Shown piece by piece: positions 1 through 21,120 of a stretch of 64,000 nucleotides of DNA. The stretch spans positions 9,459,538 through 9,523,537 of the forward strand of contig NC_134441.1 in NCBI RefSeq assembly GCF_030867145.1, read 5' to 3'. Below the pieces are notes generated by a model. It made no database searches, was not told where the DNA came from, and was given only the letters and a program-made list of their open reading frames with translations. A program made the position numbers and the translations under genes. How positions within the stretch are numbered: position 1 is the first letter of the stretch; each line of letters opens with the position of its first letter. Source of the DNA: Opisthocomus hoazin. Its lineage: Eukaryota > Chordata > Aves > Opisthocomiformes > Opisthocomidae.

Positions 1-690
1 ACCAGCTTGGCTGAACAGGGAATTCTTCATGGAGCTCAAGAGGAAAAAGAAATTGTGTGATCTCTGGAAGCAAGGTCAGGCTTTTCAGGAAGATTACAGA
101 TCTGTGGTTCATACGTGCAGGGAGAAGACATGAAAGGCCAAAGCTCAGCTGGAGTTGAAACTGGCCAGTGTTGTGTCAGACAAGACAAAAGTCTCTTGCA
201 AATCATGTTAGTAGCAAGAGGAGGTCTAAAGAAAATTGGACCGATACTGGTTGAAGATGGTCACCTGACTAATCGGGATGAATTAAAAGTGGAGGCATTC
301 AGTGTTGGTTTTGCTGGTGTGTGTTTTTTGGGGTTCTTTTTGTTTGTTTGTTTGTTTTTTTCCTCCTCGGTCATTAATAGTAGTGATATATCTTGGGCTG
401 CCTGGTCCCCTGAGCCAGAGGACCTCGAATGCGGGAGCAGTGACTTTCCATTTGTGGACGCTGAAATTACAAGGGACCAGCTGTATCAGCTGAATGTTCA
501 CAAGTCCATGGGGCCTGATGGGATTTACCCTGTAGTACTGAAGGAGCTAATGGGTGTTACAGCAGGACCCCTTTTGATCATCTATGAAAGGTCTTGGGAG
601 TCTGGGGAGGTCCCCGCTGACTGGAAGCTAGGCAGTGTCATTCAAATTTACAAGAAGGGTGTGAGGAAAGACCCAGAGAGCAAACTCTGT
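1..690 (+). mobile_element. CR1 LINE ORF2 fragment (reverse-transcriptase region), degraded
   Basis: This is a truncated, non-functional copy of the avian CR1 retrotransposon in sense orientation. Translation gives recognisable CR1 ORF2 pieces: a Trp-Leu-rich stretch before the reverse transcriptase domain in the first 200 bases, the motif GPILVEDGHLTNRDE near 238-282, and the RT start KSMGPDGIYPVVLKELMG near 502-555, followed by a SGEVPADWKL-like block. The reading frame is broken between these blocks, and a T-rich stretch near 325-362 disrupts the middle. Similarity ends near 690, so both ends of the element are missing. It lies in an intron of IKBKB upstream of the first exon seen here. 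CR1 is the dominant LINE of birds, which supports the taxon call. Confidence 0.9.
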
Positions 691-834
691 TTGTGTCCAA
701 AGTGTTTGATGCTGACTTTTTCTCTTGCACTTAGTGTTTCATCGAATGTTTGATTGTACAAGATTTGACCAAAAGCCATGCTTATACAATGGTAGAAATG
801 AATGATTGAATAATTTGGGTTGGAAGCGTGTAAA

Positions 835-1085
835 TCTCCCCTCTTTTAGTTTAAAGCCATTACCCCTTGTTCTATCGCAACAGGCCCTGCTAAAAAGTTT
901 GTTCCCATCTTTCTTTTAAGCCCTCTTTAAGTATTGAAAGGCCGCAATAAGGCCTTCCCGGAGCCTTCTCTTCTCCGGGCTGAACAACTCCAACTCTCTC
1001 AGCCTTTCTTCATAGGAGAGGTGTTCATTGCTGTGGCCTTCTCTGGCGCTGCTCCAACAGGTCCATATCTTCCTGTGCTGAATCC
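835..1085 (-). mobile_element. CR1 LINE 3' fragment, antisense
   Basis: This is a second CR1 piece in the same IKBKB intron, in opposite orientation. The text near 957-1010 (CGGAGCCTTCTCTTCTCC, then GCTGAACAACTCCAACTC) is typical of the reverse complement of the CR1 3' region, followed by the common CTCCAACAGGTCCAT block near 1052. It is divergent and truncated at both ends. No coding potential is retained. Confidence 0.85.
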
Positions 1086-1148
1086 TTACTGAGCTTGTGC
1101 TGGGTACTGTTAGTTACACTTTTACAAGTTGCTTTTTCTGTGTCTCAG

Positions 1149-9102
<7,954 letters not shown>

Positions 9103-9855
9103 AATCACTTCGGTTGCCTCTGAAGAGATGCTGCTTCAGGAAGCCAACTGTGAAAAGCTGCTGCCTCTGAGAAGGGAAGTTCAAGTGCCTGCTTCTACTG
9201 TCACCTACTGCTTATGTGATACACAGGGCCTAGCTTTTAGTATCTGCCTCTTGGACACTTCCCCCCCCCCCCAAAGATACAGTAGGAAATGCCTGTTCTA
9301 ACTGTTCGGGAAAAGTTCTTCATCATGCCTTAAGACAGCAGATATTCTCTGTTCTGGTGTATCTTCCCTTAGGAATCACATGTGGTCTGGCTGCCTTGTA
9401 GGCTTTCTAATGAACAATGGACAACACATGCAATCAGCTTGCACAGTCACTGGTAGATGTCACCTTCCTAATATACTTGAACTGTGAACATAGTTTCTTA
9501 ACTTTGCTGATTTGCACTTTTTTCTTGAGTGAAATGGTTGTACTTACCTAATACTTGTTTCCTATATGGGAACAAAATTATCTAAAATGTGTAAACTTTT
9601 GGTTTGCTCTTTTTGATACCCTCAATAACATTTTAATGAAAAAGCTGCTTTAACTGTGCAGGTCTCTAAAACATGATAGGTGTAAGGATGTTATCCTAGA
9701 GCCCACAGAGAAGGAAATCTTCTGCGTACACGTGTATTTTAACAAAGCATTTGCAGATTATCTATTAACCATGCTTAAGGTTGCACCAAAGAAAAGCACA
9801 GCTGGGTGGACCATAGCTTTTCTGAACCTCATTGAGAGACAAGACACCAACACTA
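9103..9855 (+). other. IKBKB 3' UTR and convergent IKBKB/VDAC3 gap
   Basis: This stretch follows the IKBKB stop codon and contains no further open frame of note. I find no canonical AATAAA on the plus strand. An AATATA variant occurs near 9469. The minus-strand VDAC3 3' UTR comes in from the right and probably ends near 9855. A C-tract (9260-9272) lies inside it. The exact IKBKB 3' end cannot be placed from sequence alone. Confidence 0.55.
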
Positions 9856-9873
9856 CATTCCAGCTGTGACCAA

Positions 9874-9879
9874 TTTATT
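9874..9879 (-). terminator. VDAC3: Putative VDAC3 polyadenylation signal AATAAA
   Basis: On the minus strand this reads AATAAA, about 370 bases downstream of the VDAC3 stop codon. It is the first canonical hexamer in that direction. Cleavage would be expected 10-30 bases further left. Confidence 0.55.
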
Positions 9880-10250
9880 TCATTCTGATGTAAACTGATT
9901 TTTCCACTCTAGCACAGAGACCACCTTTTATAAAAGGATGTGAAGTACAGGACATGCAGGATGCAATACAGTAATAGGGAGAGGTGGGATTTTCTTCTGG
10001 TTTTAGGAACATTTAAAATACAGGAAACTGAAGTGACATGTGGCACAAACATCACAACTTCCATGCGTGCCTTCAAGTATCTTCATTTGATGTGCTGGCA
10101 CTCTCTGCACTTCAGCGTTGGGTTAAAATGATTCTTTGGAAGAGCAGAAAGTTCACACTTCTTCAAATTTCAGAGTAATATTAAGGCCAAAACAGACGGG
10201 GTACACTTTTCCTTCATCTTCCAGAGCACCTTGTTTTACCTAAAGCTGCA

Positions 10251-13200
10251 TTAAGCTTCCAGCTCAAATCCCAGCCCAACTTTGTGACCTCCAGCACTGA
10301 AATTCTTGCCATCAATCAAGCCTGAGAGGGTCAGCTTTATACCTAGGAAAGCAAGTAATGAGACCCTTCATACACTGATATCCCTGTACAATGCCCTCCC
10401 TCCAGTACTTGAGCCTCCCTACTGTGTCTTGGTTGCTATAGGAAGTTCTGTACATACACACCCTTTACTTCTATGAGCCTATGTAAGATTTCTAGCTAAT
10501 TTATCCATTCTATTCTAGACATGATAGTACAATAACTCACAGTGTAGTACTATTACTATTTGCTGGTACCAGTTGGACGTACATACCAGGTCGGAGGGCA
10601 TGAGTGTAACCAATTCCAATCAGGCTGGCATTATTCAGTTTAGCCTACAAGAAATAAAGAAATCACAATATTTATACACCATGTATAAATATTCAGACAG
10701 AATTGTCCCGGTGCCCTGAGAAGGTGGCTTATGCATTAACTGTTTCAGCTACTTGTAGACTAACCTCTAGCAGAGGTGTATTCCAGTCTTCTCCTTTTCT
10801 CAAGTTTCCAACTTAAGTAATAGTTCCAATCGTTCCCTCAAATTGTGACCCATTATGCCTACATAAAATGCCACCCTGTCCTTCACTGCCCACAGCATTG
10901 TCTCTTTATATCCTTTAAAGGGCTAGTTACTGCAGTCCCTTCGCAGCAAATGCAGTCTGTCCTCTTCATAGACCTCTATTCACAAATTGCTTACTAGTGG
11001 TTATTTTCTTTAATGAACGATAAATACATGAATATGCAAACCTATTTTTGCATTACTAAGTTTTGAGCTGTTTATAATAGTATTTCCCGTCTTTAATTTT
11101 GGCTGAATTGTCCTGGAACTAATTCTTGTTTTGAAGCATAACAAATGCTTGCTGCTTTAGTTCTTAGTGTTAGAATGTACACATTGTTACTTTTATTCAC
11201 TGTCACTTCCCCATGGACATGTTTTGCCTTCTCAACCTCTTTCTCACTATTTAAACCTTTTAGCGTTTTTTTGGCCTTATCATTTCGCAAGAATTTGCAA
11301 GCGTCAGTACCAACGCTTATCTCAGGACCTCAGCTGACTTTCAAGGGTTAACTGATTGTTAGGAGAAGGCTGTAAGCTCAGCTGACCTTCCACCATTTTA
11401 CTGTAGTACATTATACATTAGATAAGAATTAGAGATTTAAAAGGGCACTGCATCCTCTCATTACCTTTTGAAAACATACTTTGCATAGTCTCCAAGCACA
11501 CTAGCCCAATGAGTGACTATTTCGCCACGGACAAAACAGTGCTTTAGAATTTTTTTCATCGTTTCACAATTATGACCTGTGAGGTCCCAATTTAAATTTG
11601 AACCACAAACGAAGCCACAGTTTGCCATACTTTCTCAGTAACAATTTAAAGCAACTACTTCATACCACAAATTTTCAGTATTTAAGGGAGCTTGAATTAC
11701 TCGTTCCTGTAACAAAATTCTTACCACAATGGAAGTCTTCTCATCCAGTTGGTACTTAGCAGCAATACCAAAACGTGTGTTGTTACTGCCAGCCGTCCAT
11801 GCAAGATTGACTGATGTCTCAACCTTATTATTAACCTTCTGATAAATAGACCCACCAAACTCGGTGCCATCATTCCTGTTTGCAATAGATGCAAGTGTAT
11901 CAAGCCCGGCCTTGTACAGTAAATAGTAACTCTTTAGATTAACCCTTCCCCACAATCGTTTCATCGTTATCTCTTAAAATGAACCAAGAGCTCAAATACT
12001 TCCCTGGACCCACGCTCATCTGCTTCCTACCTGGAGCTCGCAGACTCCTGCCCAAGTAGTTTTGTTTTGTTTTTTTTTACCCAAAACATACGTTTGGCTT
12101 GCAGAATGGAACAAGGCTTTCCAACAGTTAAGACCTATGGTTTGAGGTTCTGACAAACAAAAACCCCACCAGATAACTTGCTTGCTTGTCTTAACAAAGC
12201 AAGTGTATGATAACACATCAAGGCACAAATCCAGAAGGAGACTTAAGTCATTTATGAGACTGATGAGACTGAAAACAACGTTACTGCATTGCAATTGTTT
12301 AAATACACTACCTACAAAAAGACTCAGAGCACCTGAATGCCAAGACTAGGCCTACACTGTGATGACAGCTGGAAACACTCAAGCACAACGCAAAACACAC
12401 CTCTCTCCTCCACCTCAGGCATTTCTGAGCCAGAAGCTTTCTGTCTGGTGGGTAGGGGAGGGGAAGCTACAGTAGCTTAATTGAAGGCTCTTCTATCTAG
12501 TGCCAAAACAGAAGTTAAACTTTACAGATTTTAGTTCCAAGTTAACATTATAAAGTGCCTTTACACCACTATCTTACATACAAAAACCCCAAAATTACCC
12601 TGAAACAAGGTCTCAAAAGACAGCCAAGAGCTGGAAAGTTGCTGCTGCTTTAGTTGTACTGAAGATGAAGACACCGAATATAAATTATTTTAAAACAAGC
12701 CAGCATCCGCTTCCATCCACCCACCTTTCACCTAATTCCATTACTGCTCACTATTTGTCTAGTTTGGCTCCTCTGATAATGTTTGTCTAGGTTCAGATAA
12801 TACTTACACATTAGTGTGCAGCTGAAAGTCTCCTGCCTTATATCCCAAGGCAAAGTTATTTTGCGAAAGCTTAGACTTGGCTGTATCAAAAGCCATCTGG
12901 TAGCCAGCAAGCCAGCCTTCATAGCCCAGCACTGCCCAGCCATAGACGGTTGGTCCAGAGAGATCAATGTCTATGTTGCAGCCTAGATTTACATATTCTC
13001 TTTTGTAGGAGGTCTTCAACTTTCCACTCTTCTTCCTGCAGAGAGAAACATGCCATTTTATCCCTGCTAGTATACAAGTATGTATTATATGTAGTTTTAT
13101 TCACATATCTATGTGCCTTAAGGCCAGTTCATTAAATGACTGTAATGCCTACTCAAAACTTAACAGCTGCTGAAGATAAGAGTAATATAGGTCTTATGTA

Positions 13201-16200
13201 TATTTACATGGTGCTGCTTTTTCCTCCACTGTATATTTATGTGGTGCTGCTTTTTCCTCCACCATCTCCAACTCCTTAAAATCCTCAAGAAGCAAGAAAG
13301 ACAAAAGTGTTTCTGCTTAGTGCTCTAAAAACCATCAAGTTTCAAATTTTGTTCTCCACAAGTGAGTGCAATGCAGTACAGCATCATCAGTTTCTTTCAG
13401 GAGCATCCATGACATCCTGCACCTATAGCTGGCCTTTCTGTCCTTCAGTGACTTTTTAGTCTGCATGGTTCTCTCCAGTATTCCTTCATGTGCAGTGCTT
13501 GCTTTCCTCCCTTCTTCACTGCTGGATACCAGTCCCCTCTAGCGAAAATGGATTTCCTCAACCTTCAGACATCATCCACTTAGCCTTTTTCTGACCCTCT
13601 GGAGAAGGCTCTTCCTCTCATCTTTGCGCTCATTTTGCTATCAATTCAAACTTAACCGAGACAAAACTTTAGCACCTCTTTAATCCTCTCCCCAATGTCC
13701 TTTCTCTCCCACTGAAGACACAGCAGAACACCATGCTGCCTGTCACTTATACCTAGGCCTGGGGGTCTCATTTTTGACTTAAATTCTCATTCCTTACATC
13801 CAAGCAGTATTTCAGTCAAACTCTTTATTTTTCTGATAGGCTCTCCCCAACAACAAGGAAATACCAGTAATTATTTACAAAGCAGTCTGCAGCTTTGTGC
13901 ATTATGCAGACAAACACCGCTCTTTTGCTCTACTGCCTACCAAAAATAAATATATAACTGAGAAAGACAAATTCCACTGCCTATCATAATACCTCCTCAT
14001 TCAGTTGTGCATAGACATTTGCCCAAAAGCATCAGAAAAAAAAAATAATTTTGCTTTGTGTTCTTAAGGCACTGAGTTGACAGCAGTAGGACTGTCAACA
14101 CCATGACAAAGACGGTACAAGTTAAGTGGTCCACGTAAGACCTAGCAGATTAAGGGGAGAGTTACAAAAATATAATAGCTACTGCAAAACAACAAATTTG
14201 CCAATGGCCAAAAAAGCTGAAGAGTCATTTTTAGCGGATGTAATCCTTCTGAGCCCGGTATTACCCATCGCCTTCAAAATATCCCACAGTGCCTGCAGAA
14301 TATTCTACAGTAAATTTTGAGCATTTACACAATAACCAGAATAATCATTTCTAATTGAAAGTTACGGGACATTCTAGCACTCCTTAGATAAAGGTGACAG
14401 AAAATATTTACCCTGTGTTTGGTACAAATGTAGTGTCAAGAGCCACCTTCAATCCTTCAGCCAACTGCAAAGAAAAACAGACACATCTGCTCAGAACTCT
14501 GCTGAAACCTGATTTGTTATATTCCACTACTATAGCTCTACTTCCTGTCTAAAGAGAAGACAAAACACAACCATAACCTTTCCCACATGTTTTACAACGA
14601 AATCTGAAGATGCTGTATGATAAGGGATTAAAAGGGATTTTCTGTGAAAATTTGGACTTTTTCTCCCCACAATAAGGCCCTGTAATAGCGTGTGCTTTGT
14701 AGATACGTTATTACACAAAGATTTCAAATCTAGTGTTGACAAGAAAACTGAGAATCTATGTTAGAGAAAGAAAACTGTCAGTTCATTGCTTGTTCCCTAC
14801 AGTTACATTATTCATGCTTATTCCCTACAGTTCCAACAATCCATACGGTAGCTCAAGAATCTCTCTCGGAATCTACACATATTCTTTTAAGACACACTAC
14901 TAACTTCACAGGCCAAACCGTGTACCCGCCTCAGCTTTCCCACACTTATTTTGAGCTGGACAGCATTTTAAAGCACAGCTAAAAGTGCAAAACCATAACT
15001 ACGAAAATTTATGGCTATACATGGCAGAGGGCACCACAGAACTTTTACTACCTTTGGCATCATTACCTTACGCTTCAGACATTAAGTGAAAAGCATAAAG
15101 CTGTTACTTTGAGAAGGAATTGTGTGTTTTGAGAGTGCTGTATGCTAGCAACCCTTTGTGTAAGCAGTGTCAAGCTGCAAACACTTGTCTTTTTCTTCAA
15201 CCTTACAAAATATATTCAATCTCAAGGCAGCCAAACTTAAGTCCCTATGCATTAGAGCATTTAAAACTACGAGACCCCTCTTTTGCTTTCCCTGCATGAC
15301 TGGACAGTGACAGGTGTATGTAGCTAGAGTGCATCTTTAAACACGAACTCCTATTTAGAGTGGGTAATAGTGATATTTATTCAACCAGCTAGCTAGTTTT
15401 GCATTCCCGTAACTGCAATAACTCTGTACCTTTGGATCAGTACGTACCAGCACATTGCTATGGAAATGCCTGCACCTCCCACCCCCAAAATTCATGATGC
15501 TCTCAGTCTGTGCATTCTGCAAATACACATCACTTCTTTCTTTTTAGTACTCCAGATGGTTTTGTGCAACTTTCACTCTTCCATGTTTTCTGCTTAATAC
15601 TTTCTCATACCAGTTGCAGAAACATTTTCAGAGTATCTACTTCCTCTTACCTGATCCTCCATGGAAACTTCTGTTCCCAGTGTGTTATCTGTGTTCCACT
15701 TCTGGGTGAATGTAAGTCCATAGTCTTTGATCTTATATTTGGTCTCTAGACTGCCTGAAGCCTTGCCTGTGTCTGTGTTGGAAGAACCAGTTGCAGTGAA
15801 TTCCTGCCAAGAGCATAATGTGAGTTTCAGCATTCTGATATTCAATTACATTCAGTTTTTCCACTCGTCAAGTGCCAGCACTCATACTTGCTGCCCTTAG
15901 GCCTTTTGACAGACCCTCAAAATCCTCATACCCCTCTTCCCTGTCCCCACCAAAAATACTTATTTTTGCATCACAAAATGCTACTCCTTTTGGCAGCTCT
16001 GTTCTGGATATTTATTTTATTGAGGTGTGCTGGTAGAACCCTGGAACTTGCTAGGTTGGAAAAAGCACTATTACACAAAGACCTGACATCTTCACTTACT
16101 TTTCATCTGCATCATAATTAGAGGGGGGGGAGTAGGTAATCAAATCTTTGCCACACTTTTTTCCTAACTTATCCACCAACCTCCCCTGCACCAAAAAAGA

Positions 16201-17525
16201 AACCTTTTTCAGCCCTCTTTTTTCCACTCCAAAGCAGCAATTGTTATTTCCACATTCCACAACTTGCTCTGTATCTTCACATGGATACATACCCAGATAC
16301 AAACAGATACTCGCTTGGGATACAAAGCTGCTTGTATCCTTGGATTTTTCCTCACCATCTCCTCTGATTCCCCTTATTATCTTACCGGTACTGTCCCAAT
16401 TGTGCATGACATAGCACCCGTTAAAGTCCTCCTGGAAATCTACTCTCCCTTAAGAAAAGCAATCCTACATCCAACTTATGCTGCTAGATGAATAGCAAAA
16501 AAAAAAACAAGGAAAAAAAAGATTTTTTTTTTTTTTTTTTTTTTTTTTCATTTCTCCAAACATCTCATGGGTTTCTTCCTTTGCATTCTTTTTTTTTCTT
16601 TTTCCACCTTTCAGCAGTGAAAATGTTTTCTGGAGAATGGTCACTGATGCTTTTCACACTGACTGCTGCACCTTAACATTGTTGTTTCCCCTACCCTTTA
16701 TACTGTTGTCACTTAAGACTCTTCATATACTATGTTGATGACTTTAGTACCTTCTCCCTCAGCCTAACTTCTCTGTCATTGCCTCAGCCAGAAACTACAC
16801 TTTTGAAGCTAGGTCACTGCTTTGTAAGGCACCTTAAAATTGCAGACCTTTTCTCCTTCACAGTGTCAGAAAATAACGTGACCCCAGTGGCACCTTGACA
16901 TCTCTCCACGAGGCTGGTCCTTCACTGACACACTAGTGTAACTGAACCAATAACTCTGATTCTTGTATAATGTGTATTTTGTCACATGCTGTCCCTATGA
17001 TGTTTGGCCAGTCCCCCAACACATCAGAGCTTCCTGTTATTTAGGGGATTTGCAGTCTCAATAAACACCTCTCCTTGAATAACTCAGAGGGAGCCTACTC
17101 AGTGTTTCATGCACAACAGAGTACAAAGCAATGAGCAAGCATATTTCCGCTGTAGTAAGCTCAAACTGTATCAGCTAGTTTTTAAAAAGCATTTGAGAAC
17201 TGAACTCATTTCAGTTGTCCTTATTTCTCAGATATTTTTCTTGAAGAAAGATAATTAATCTGCCAATACATGTCCAAGTTACGCCTCTCTTGAAGTTTAA
17301 ATACTGAAAGATACAATGATTAAGAGATGGCAGTATCCATTGCCAACACATCCAAGCCTTGGAACCCTGACTTTCCAGATCCATCTCATTCCAGGACTAC
17401 ATTCCTGAATGCTGCATACATTACTTTTACAATTCTGGGCTTTGCAGAGTGTACAAAGACTGTCTTTAAATGGTTTTGAAGTGCCAGGGAAGTACGGCCA
17501 GGTAACACTGCTTACACACCGTGGG

Positions 17526-17563
<38 letters not shown>

Positions 17564-20500
17564 TTACTCAAGCTAATGCACTACTACAACAGCTTTATAA
17601 CACATCTAGCCAGCTAACAAAAATATGTCATGCAAGTCAGGATGTGTTAGACTATCCTTTAAGACATAACTGCTACACACTGCTCTAATGTCACTTCCAC
17701 AAACTCAGTGTAAAGACATCTCAAACCTGCATCAGAATTCAGAAGTAACTTTCTTCTCATCTTAGGGCAGGTAACCGGACTAAAAAGGCTTGATTTGTTT
17801 CTCAGACCAAGCAGATGAAAGACTGCAAAATGCTCTTTTCGCAGCCAAAGGAAAAAAAAAACCCTGAGCTGTCGTATGATCAAAAGCCAAAGCATTTTGC
17901 CAGGTATGAGAACTGGATCTCCTTCTGGAAACAGAAGGCACACAGTCAGCCTCTGCTGTCATCAATCTTTTAACTGTGTAAACTACAGACGTCTCATCAA
18001 ACCATCTCGTGTAGAAGCATTTCTTGAATTTTTTGTAGCTGCAAATCAAACTCATTCTGGCTCCATGTCACACTCCAGTCTGAATCAGCAGTCAAGCTCA
18101 GCTTCTCATTGACTTTCTAGTTTACGGTGGCTAACATCTTCAGGAAGGCCATGCATTTACTAGGCCACTTGCAATCTATGAAACAACTATAACCAATAGA
18201 CACTACCACTGTTGTTTTTTAAGTCCATGGGAAAAACATCCAAAACATTTCTGTATATAACAATAAGAGGCACTATTAGTACCCAAGTATGAATTAGATC
18301 TCACGCTTTGTTCCTAACCTTGTCTCCATCCCCAAAATCCCATTTTATTGTAGCAGAAACACTAACAAGCAGAAAATCTGAAGCAACAGACAACTGCATC
18401 AATGCTGTACCTATCTTCTTTTCCCTCGTGGTGTTTTTACAGTGTTCTTATTGTGGACTGTTGGACAAAGATTGCAAATGGCTTACACACATGGATCGTA
18501 CAGCAGATCAAGAGCTATGGACACAGTAAAACTTCATGACATGGATGATAAAATGACTCAAAACAATGCAACAGTTCATGAACAACAGTGTGCACTACAG
18601 AAAACCTCGCTAGACAAAGCAATAAAGAGCCAACATTCCAAAACAGTCACTATTCTTACCAGCTGGATAAACATCCAACACGAAAGTTGCATGAAAAAGG
18701 AAAAGCCTGTTTTAGAACTTAATACGGTTGTTCACGTTCTGTCACATTCAGAAGACAGCATAATTAACCATTAGCATATTATTTAAGAATCAAAACTTCC
18801 AGCCAGGAAAACTATGCATATCGTAAGATGTCAGTAAGTGGTAGCAGTCATAGTATAGAGACCACATAGTTCCTTGCGCCTACACATTCCTGGTGCACCA
18901 TGCAAGTAATCCATCGAAAGCTCAATTGAGACAGAATACGGTAACACAAAAGGAATGACTTACACCATCTGCATGATAAGAATGCAAGAGAAGGAGGGAG
19001 CTAAGACAAATATGGTTATGAAATAGGCTGAAAAGCTGCACAGCTTACCAACCAGAACAACATCAAGTGGTAGCATACACAGAACTGAGACTCAGTGTAA
19101 TTGTAAGCTTATCTAGTCAACTATACATGCCTGTGGTTAAAGACCAAAATTATGAAATCCATTCCTGGTTTTGCCAGCCCTCCTGTGAAATCATGAGGAA
19201 GCTCCACTTCTCCATCATTAAAATGGGGATCATAGTATTTTCTAGTTACCTGAAGTGCTAAAGCTTAATTAATGTCTATAAAATACTCTCAAATTCTACA
19301 TAAAGGGTACTGCAGGGTACTCCACCACTCTCTCTACAGTGGAGATAAGTGAAAATGAAGTTAAGTTAAACTGTGGCTATTACTTGCCCCTTGGCCTTTT
19401 GGATAGAAAGTCAGCGCGGACTCAAAATCCTATAAAAACCAACAACAGCAGAGAAACCCAGCTGCATTCATAAACAGAAATGAGAGCTATTTAGGGTGAA
19501 GCAGCTCATGTTTGGGATATGGCAATGGGAATGGGGAGGAAAGCTACATGTCCACCACAAAATGTGTGAAAATTCTTGCACGCTGCAGGAAAAGAAGTAC
19601 CGCTACGCGAGTTCCACATGTCATTACAGAAATACCTCAGTCAGCTACAGGTTTTAAAATGAGAAATGAAAGACAGAAGCAACACCTGTTAGCAAGTTAT
19701 TATCCCCAACCAGTTTAGGAATTTGCCCTTCCATTGCAACGCTGGTGATGTTGAAAGCCCCCAGTACTTACCACCCCACTGGAAGACTTGGTCTTCAACT
19801 CTAACTTGACCATTCCAAATCCTGAAAATGGAAGAGTACATAGCGTCTGTTTCACCACAATATACAAGCAAGGCTTATTTCCAACAAGTACAACAGGTAT
19901 GGTACACTGACCTGAAACAGCCTATTTTCATATTTCAACAGCTGTTGATCTTACTGAGGAATGACTGAAGGAATTTTGACAATTCAAAGTGGGTGGCCTC
20001 GTAATTTATAGTCAGTCACCCATCATCAAGTATCTCCACCTTCGGTAGCTACCTGCAGTCTAGGACCAATCAATACAGTTACCCTTTCTTCCGATTTACT
20101 CAACTTACTTTTATATTTCTGATTGCAGGGCAGGAATTTTTCTTTCCCCCTTCTCTGAGAAAATTATGTTTCAACTTACTTCAATCAGTGTCATACAGAG
20201 AGACATTATTGCTTTCTTCCTGTTCTTTCTAACGTGCTATGAATCTACAGAAATAACTGGCCCTTGCACAGAGTAGAAAAGCCTGAAACAACTGACACTA
20301 TAAAGCAGGGAACCTGAGTTCAATTTTAGCAAAGTCTGAACTTCGGGTTGGCAGACAGCAGACCAGAGCACTTTTTAGTTTTATGTAGTGTATGGATTTG
20401 GGATACAAATGCAATCTTTCTTACACACTCACAAAACCAGATAAAAAAAACTTCAGCACTTTTAGTACTGCTCCCAGAAAAGTGACTAGTACCAGAATTT

Positions 20501-20852
20501 CTCCATTTAAATTCTTTGAAGAGGAATGCAAATACTGTGAAATTATTTCCACTGTAGCTATGACAATAGGCTATTCTAATTAACACAAAGGTCATTTTAC
20601 CTCAGGAACTTGTTTGTTACATATCTAAAATTCAAATTCAGAAGGGGCTAGATGCTCCAGGCCTCTGCTGAATTCCTACCACAAGGTATCTGGGGGATCT
20701 CTGGGGTACTAATGTTTTTATTGTCATTTTCAAGACACCGAAGGAAAAATACAAAAGGTTATCAAACCACAGTCACATTACTTACCATATCCCTTGTTGA
20801 ATACATCCCTGGCAGACTTTCCCAAGTCACTGTATGATGGTGGGACAGCCAT
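10251..20852 (-). CDS. VDAC3: Voltage-dependent anion-selective channel protein 3 (outer mitochondrial membrane porin)
   Basis: VDAC3 is a 19-strand beta-barrel of the outer mitochondrial membrane that passes metabolites and ions. Coding exons on the minus strand, 5' to 3', are 20852-20786 (ATG at 20852), 19821-19772, 15803-15651, 14464-14412, 13035-12808, 11875-11725, 10644-10587 and 10342-10251. They sum to 852 nt, 283 residues plus stop, the usual vertebrate VDAC3 length. The N-terminal helix begins [18 protein letters not shown] and the C-terminus is the sorting-type strand VGLGFELEA. Isoform 3 is chosen over 1 and 2 from [42 protein letters not shown] and [20 protein letters not shown], and from the IKBKB/POLB neighbourhood. 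Only one cysteine is present (residue 127), unlike the cysteine-rich mammalian VDAC3. The coding part starts in the second exon, after acceptor TTTCAG at 20858-20863. Confidence 0.96.
13197..13262. repeat. Two-copy 33-bp tandem duplication in VDAC3 intron
   Basis: A block of about 33 bp beginning TGTATATTTA and ending GCTTTTTCCTCCAC occurs twice back to back with two base changes. It lies in the VDAC3 intron upstream of the exon at 12808-13035. It is a recent local duplication with no evident function. Confidence 0.85.
16523..16548. repeat. Poly-T tract in VDAC3 intron
   Basis: A run of 26 T follows an A-rich stretch. It lies in the long VDAC3 intron between exons at 15651-15803 and 19772-19821. 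It may be the tail of a decayed retroposed sequence, but no element body is recognisable. Confidence 0.8.
17531..17560. repeat. Poly-A tract in VDAC3 intron
   Basis: A run of 30 uninterrupted A residues, preceded by GTGGGGATTT. No SINE-like or processed-pseudogene body was recognised upstream of it. Confidence 0.85.
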
Positions 20853-21040
20853 AGGATCTGAAATATGTTGGAAGCTGTAGGAATCTCGGGTTTAACAGTA
20901 TAAAATCTAAACTATATCCAAAGCATTTAAAAATATCTGTGACTAGTTCCCTCTGCATACTTCACTGATATGGAACTGCAAGACCTTTGAAAAACATTTG
21001 TGAAAGTCATCCTTGTGTCATCATTGCTTTGTCAGAAACA

Positions 21041-21120
21041 GAATCACAGAATGGCAGGGGTTGGAAGGGACCTCTGTGGGTCATCTAGTCCAACCCTCCT
21101 GCCAAAGCAGGGTCTCCGTT
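21041..21120 (-). mobile_element. CR1 LINE 3'-end remnant
   Basis: This holds the reverse complement of the CR1 3' terminus: GAATCACAGAATGG near the left end, then GGTTGGAAGGGACCTCT and CATCTAGTCCAACCC. It lies in VDAC3 intron 1. Only about 80 bp remain. Confidence 0.9.
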
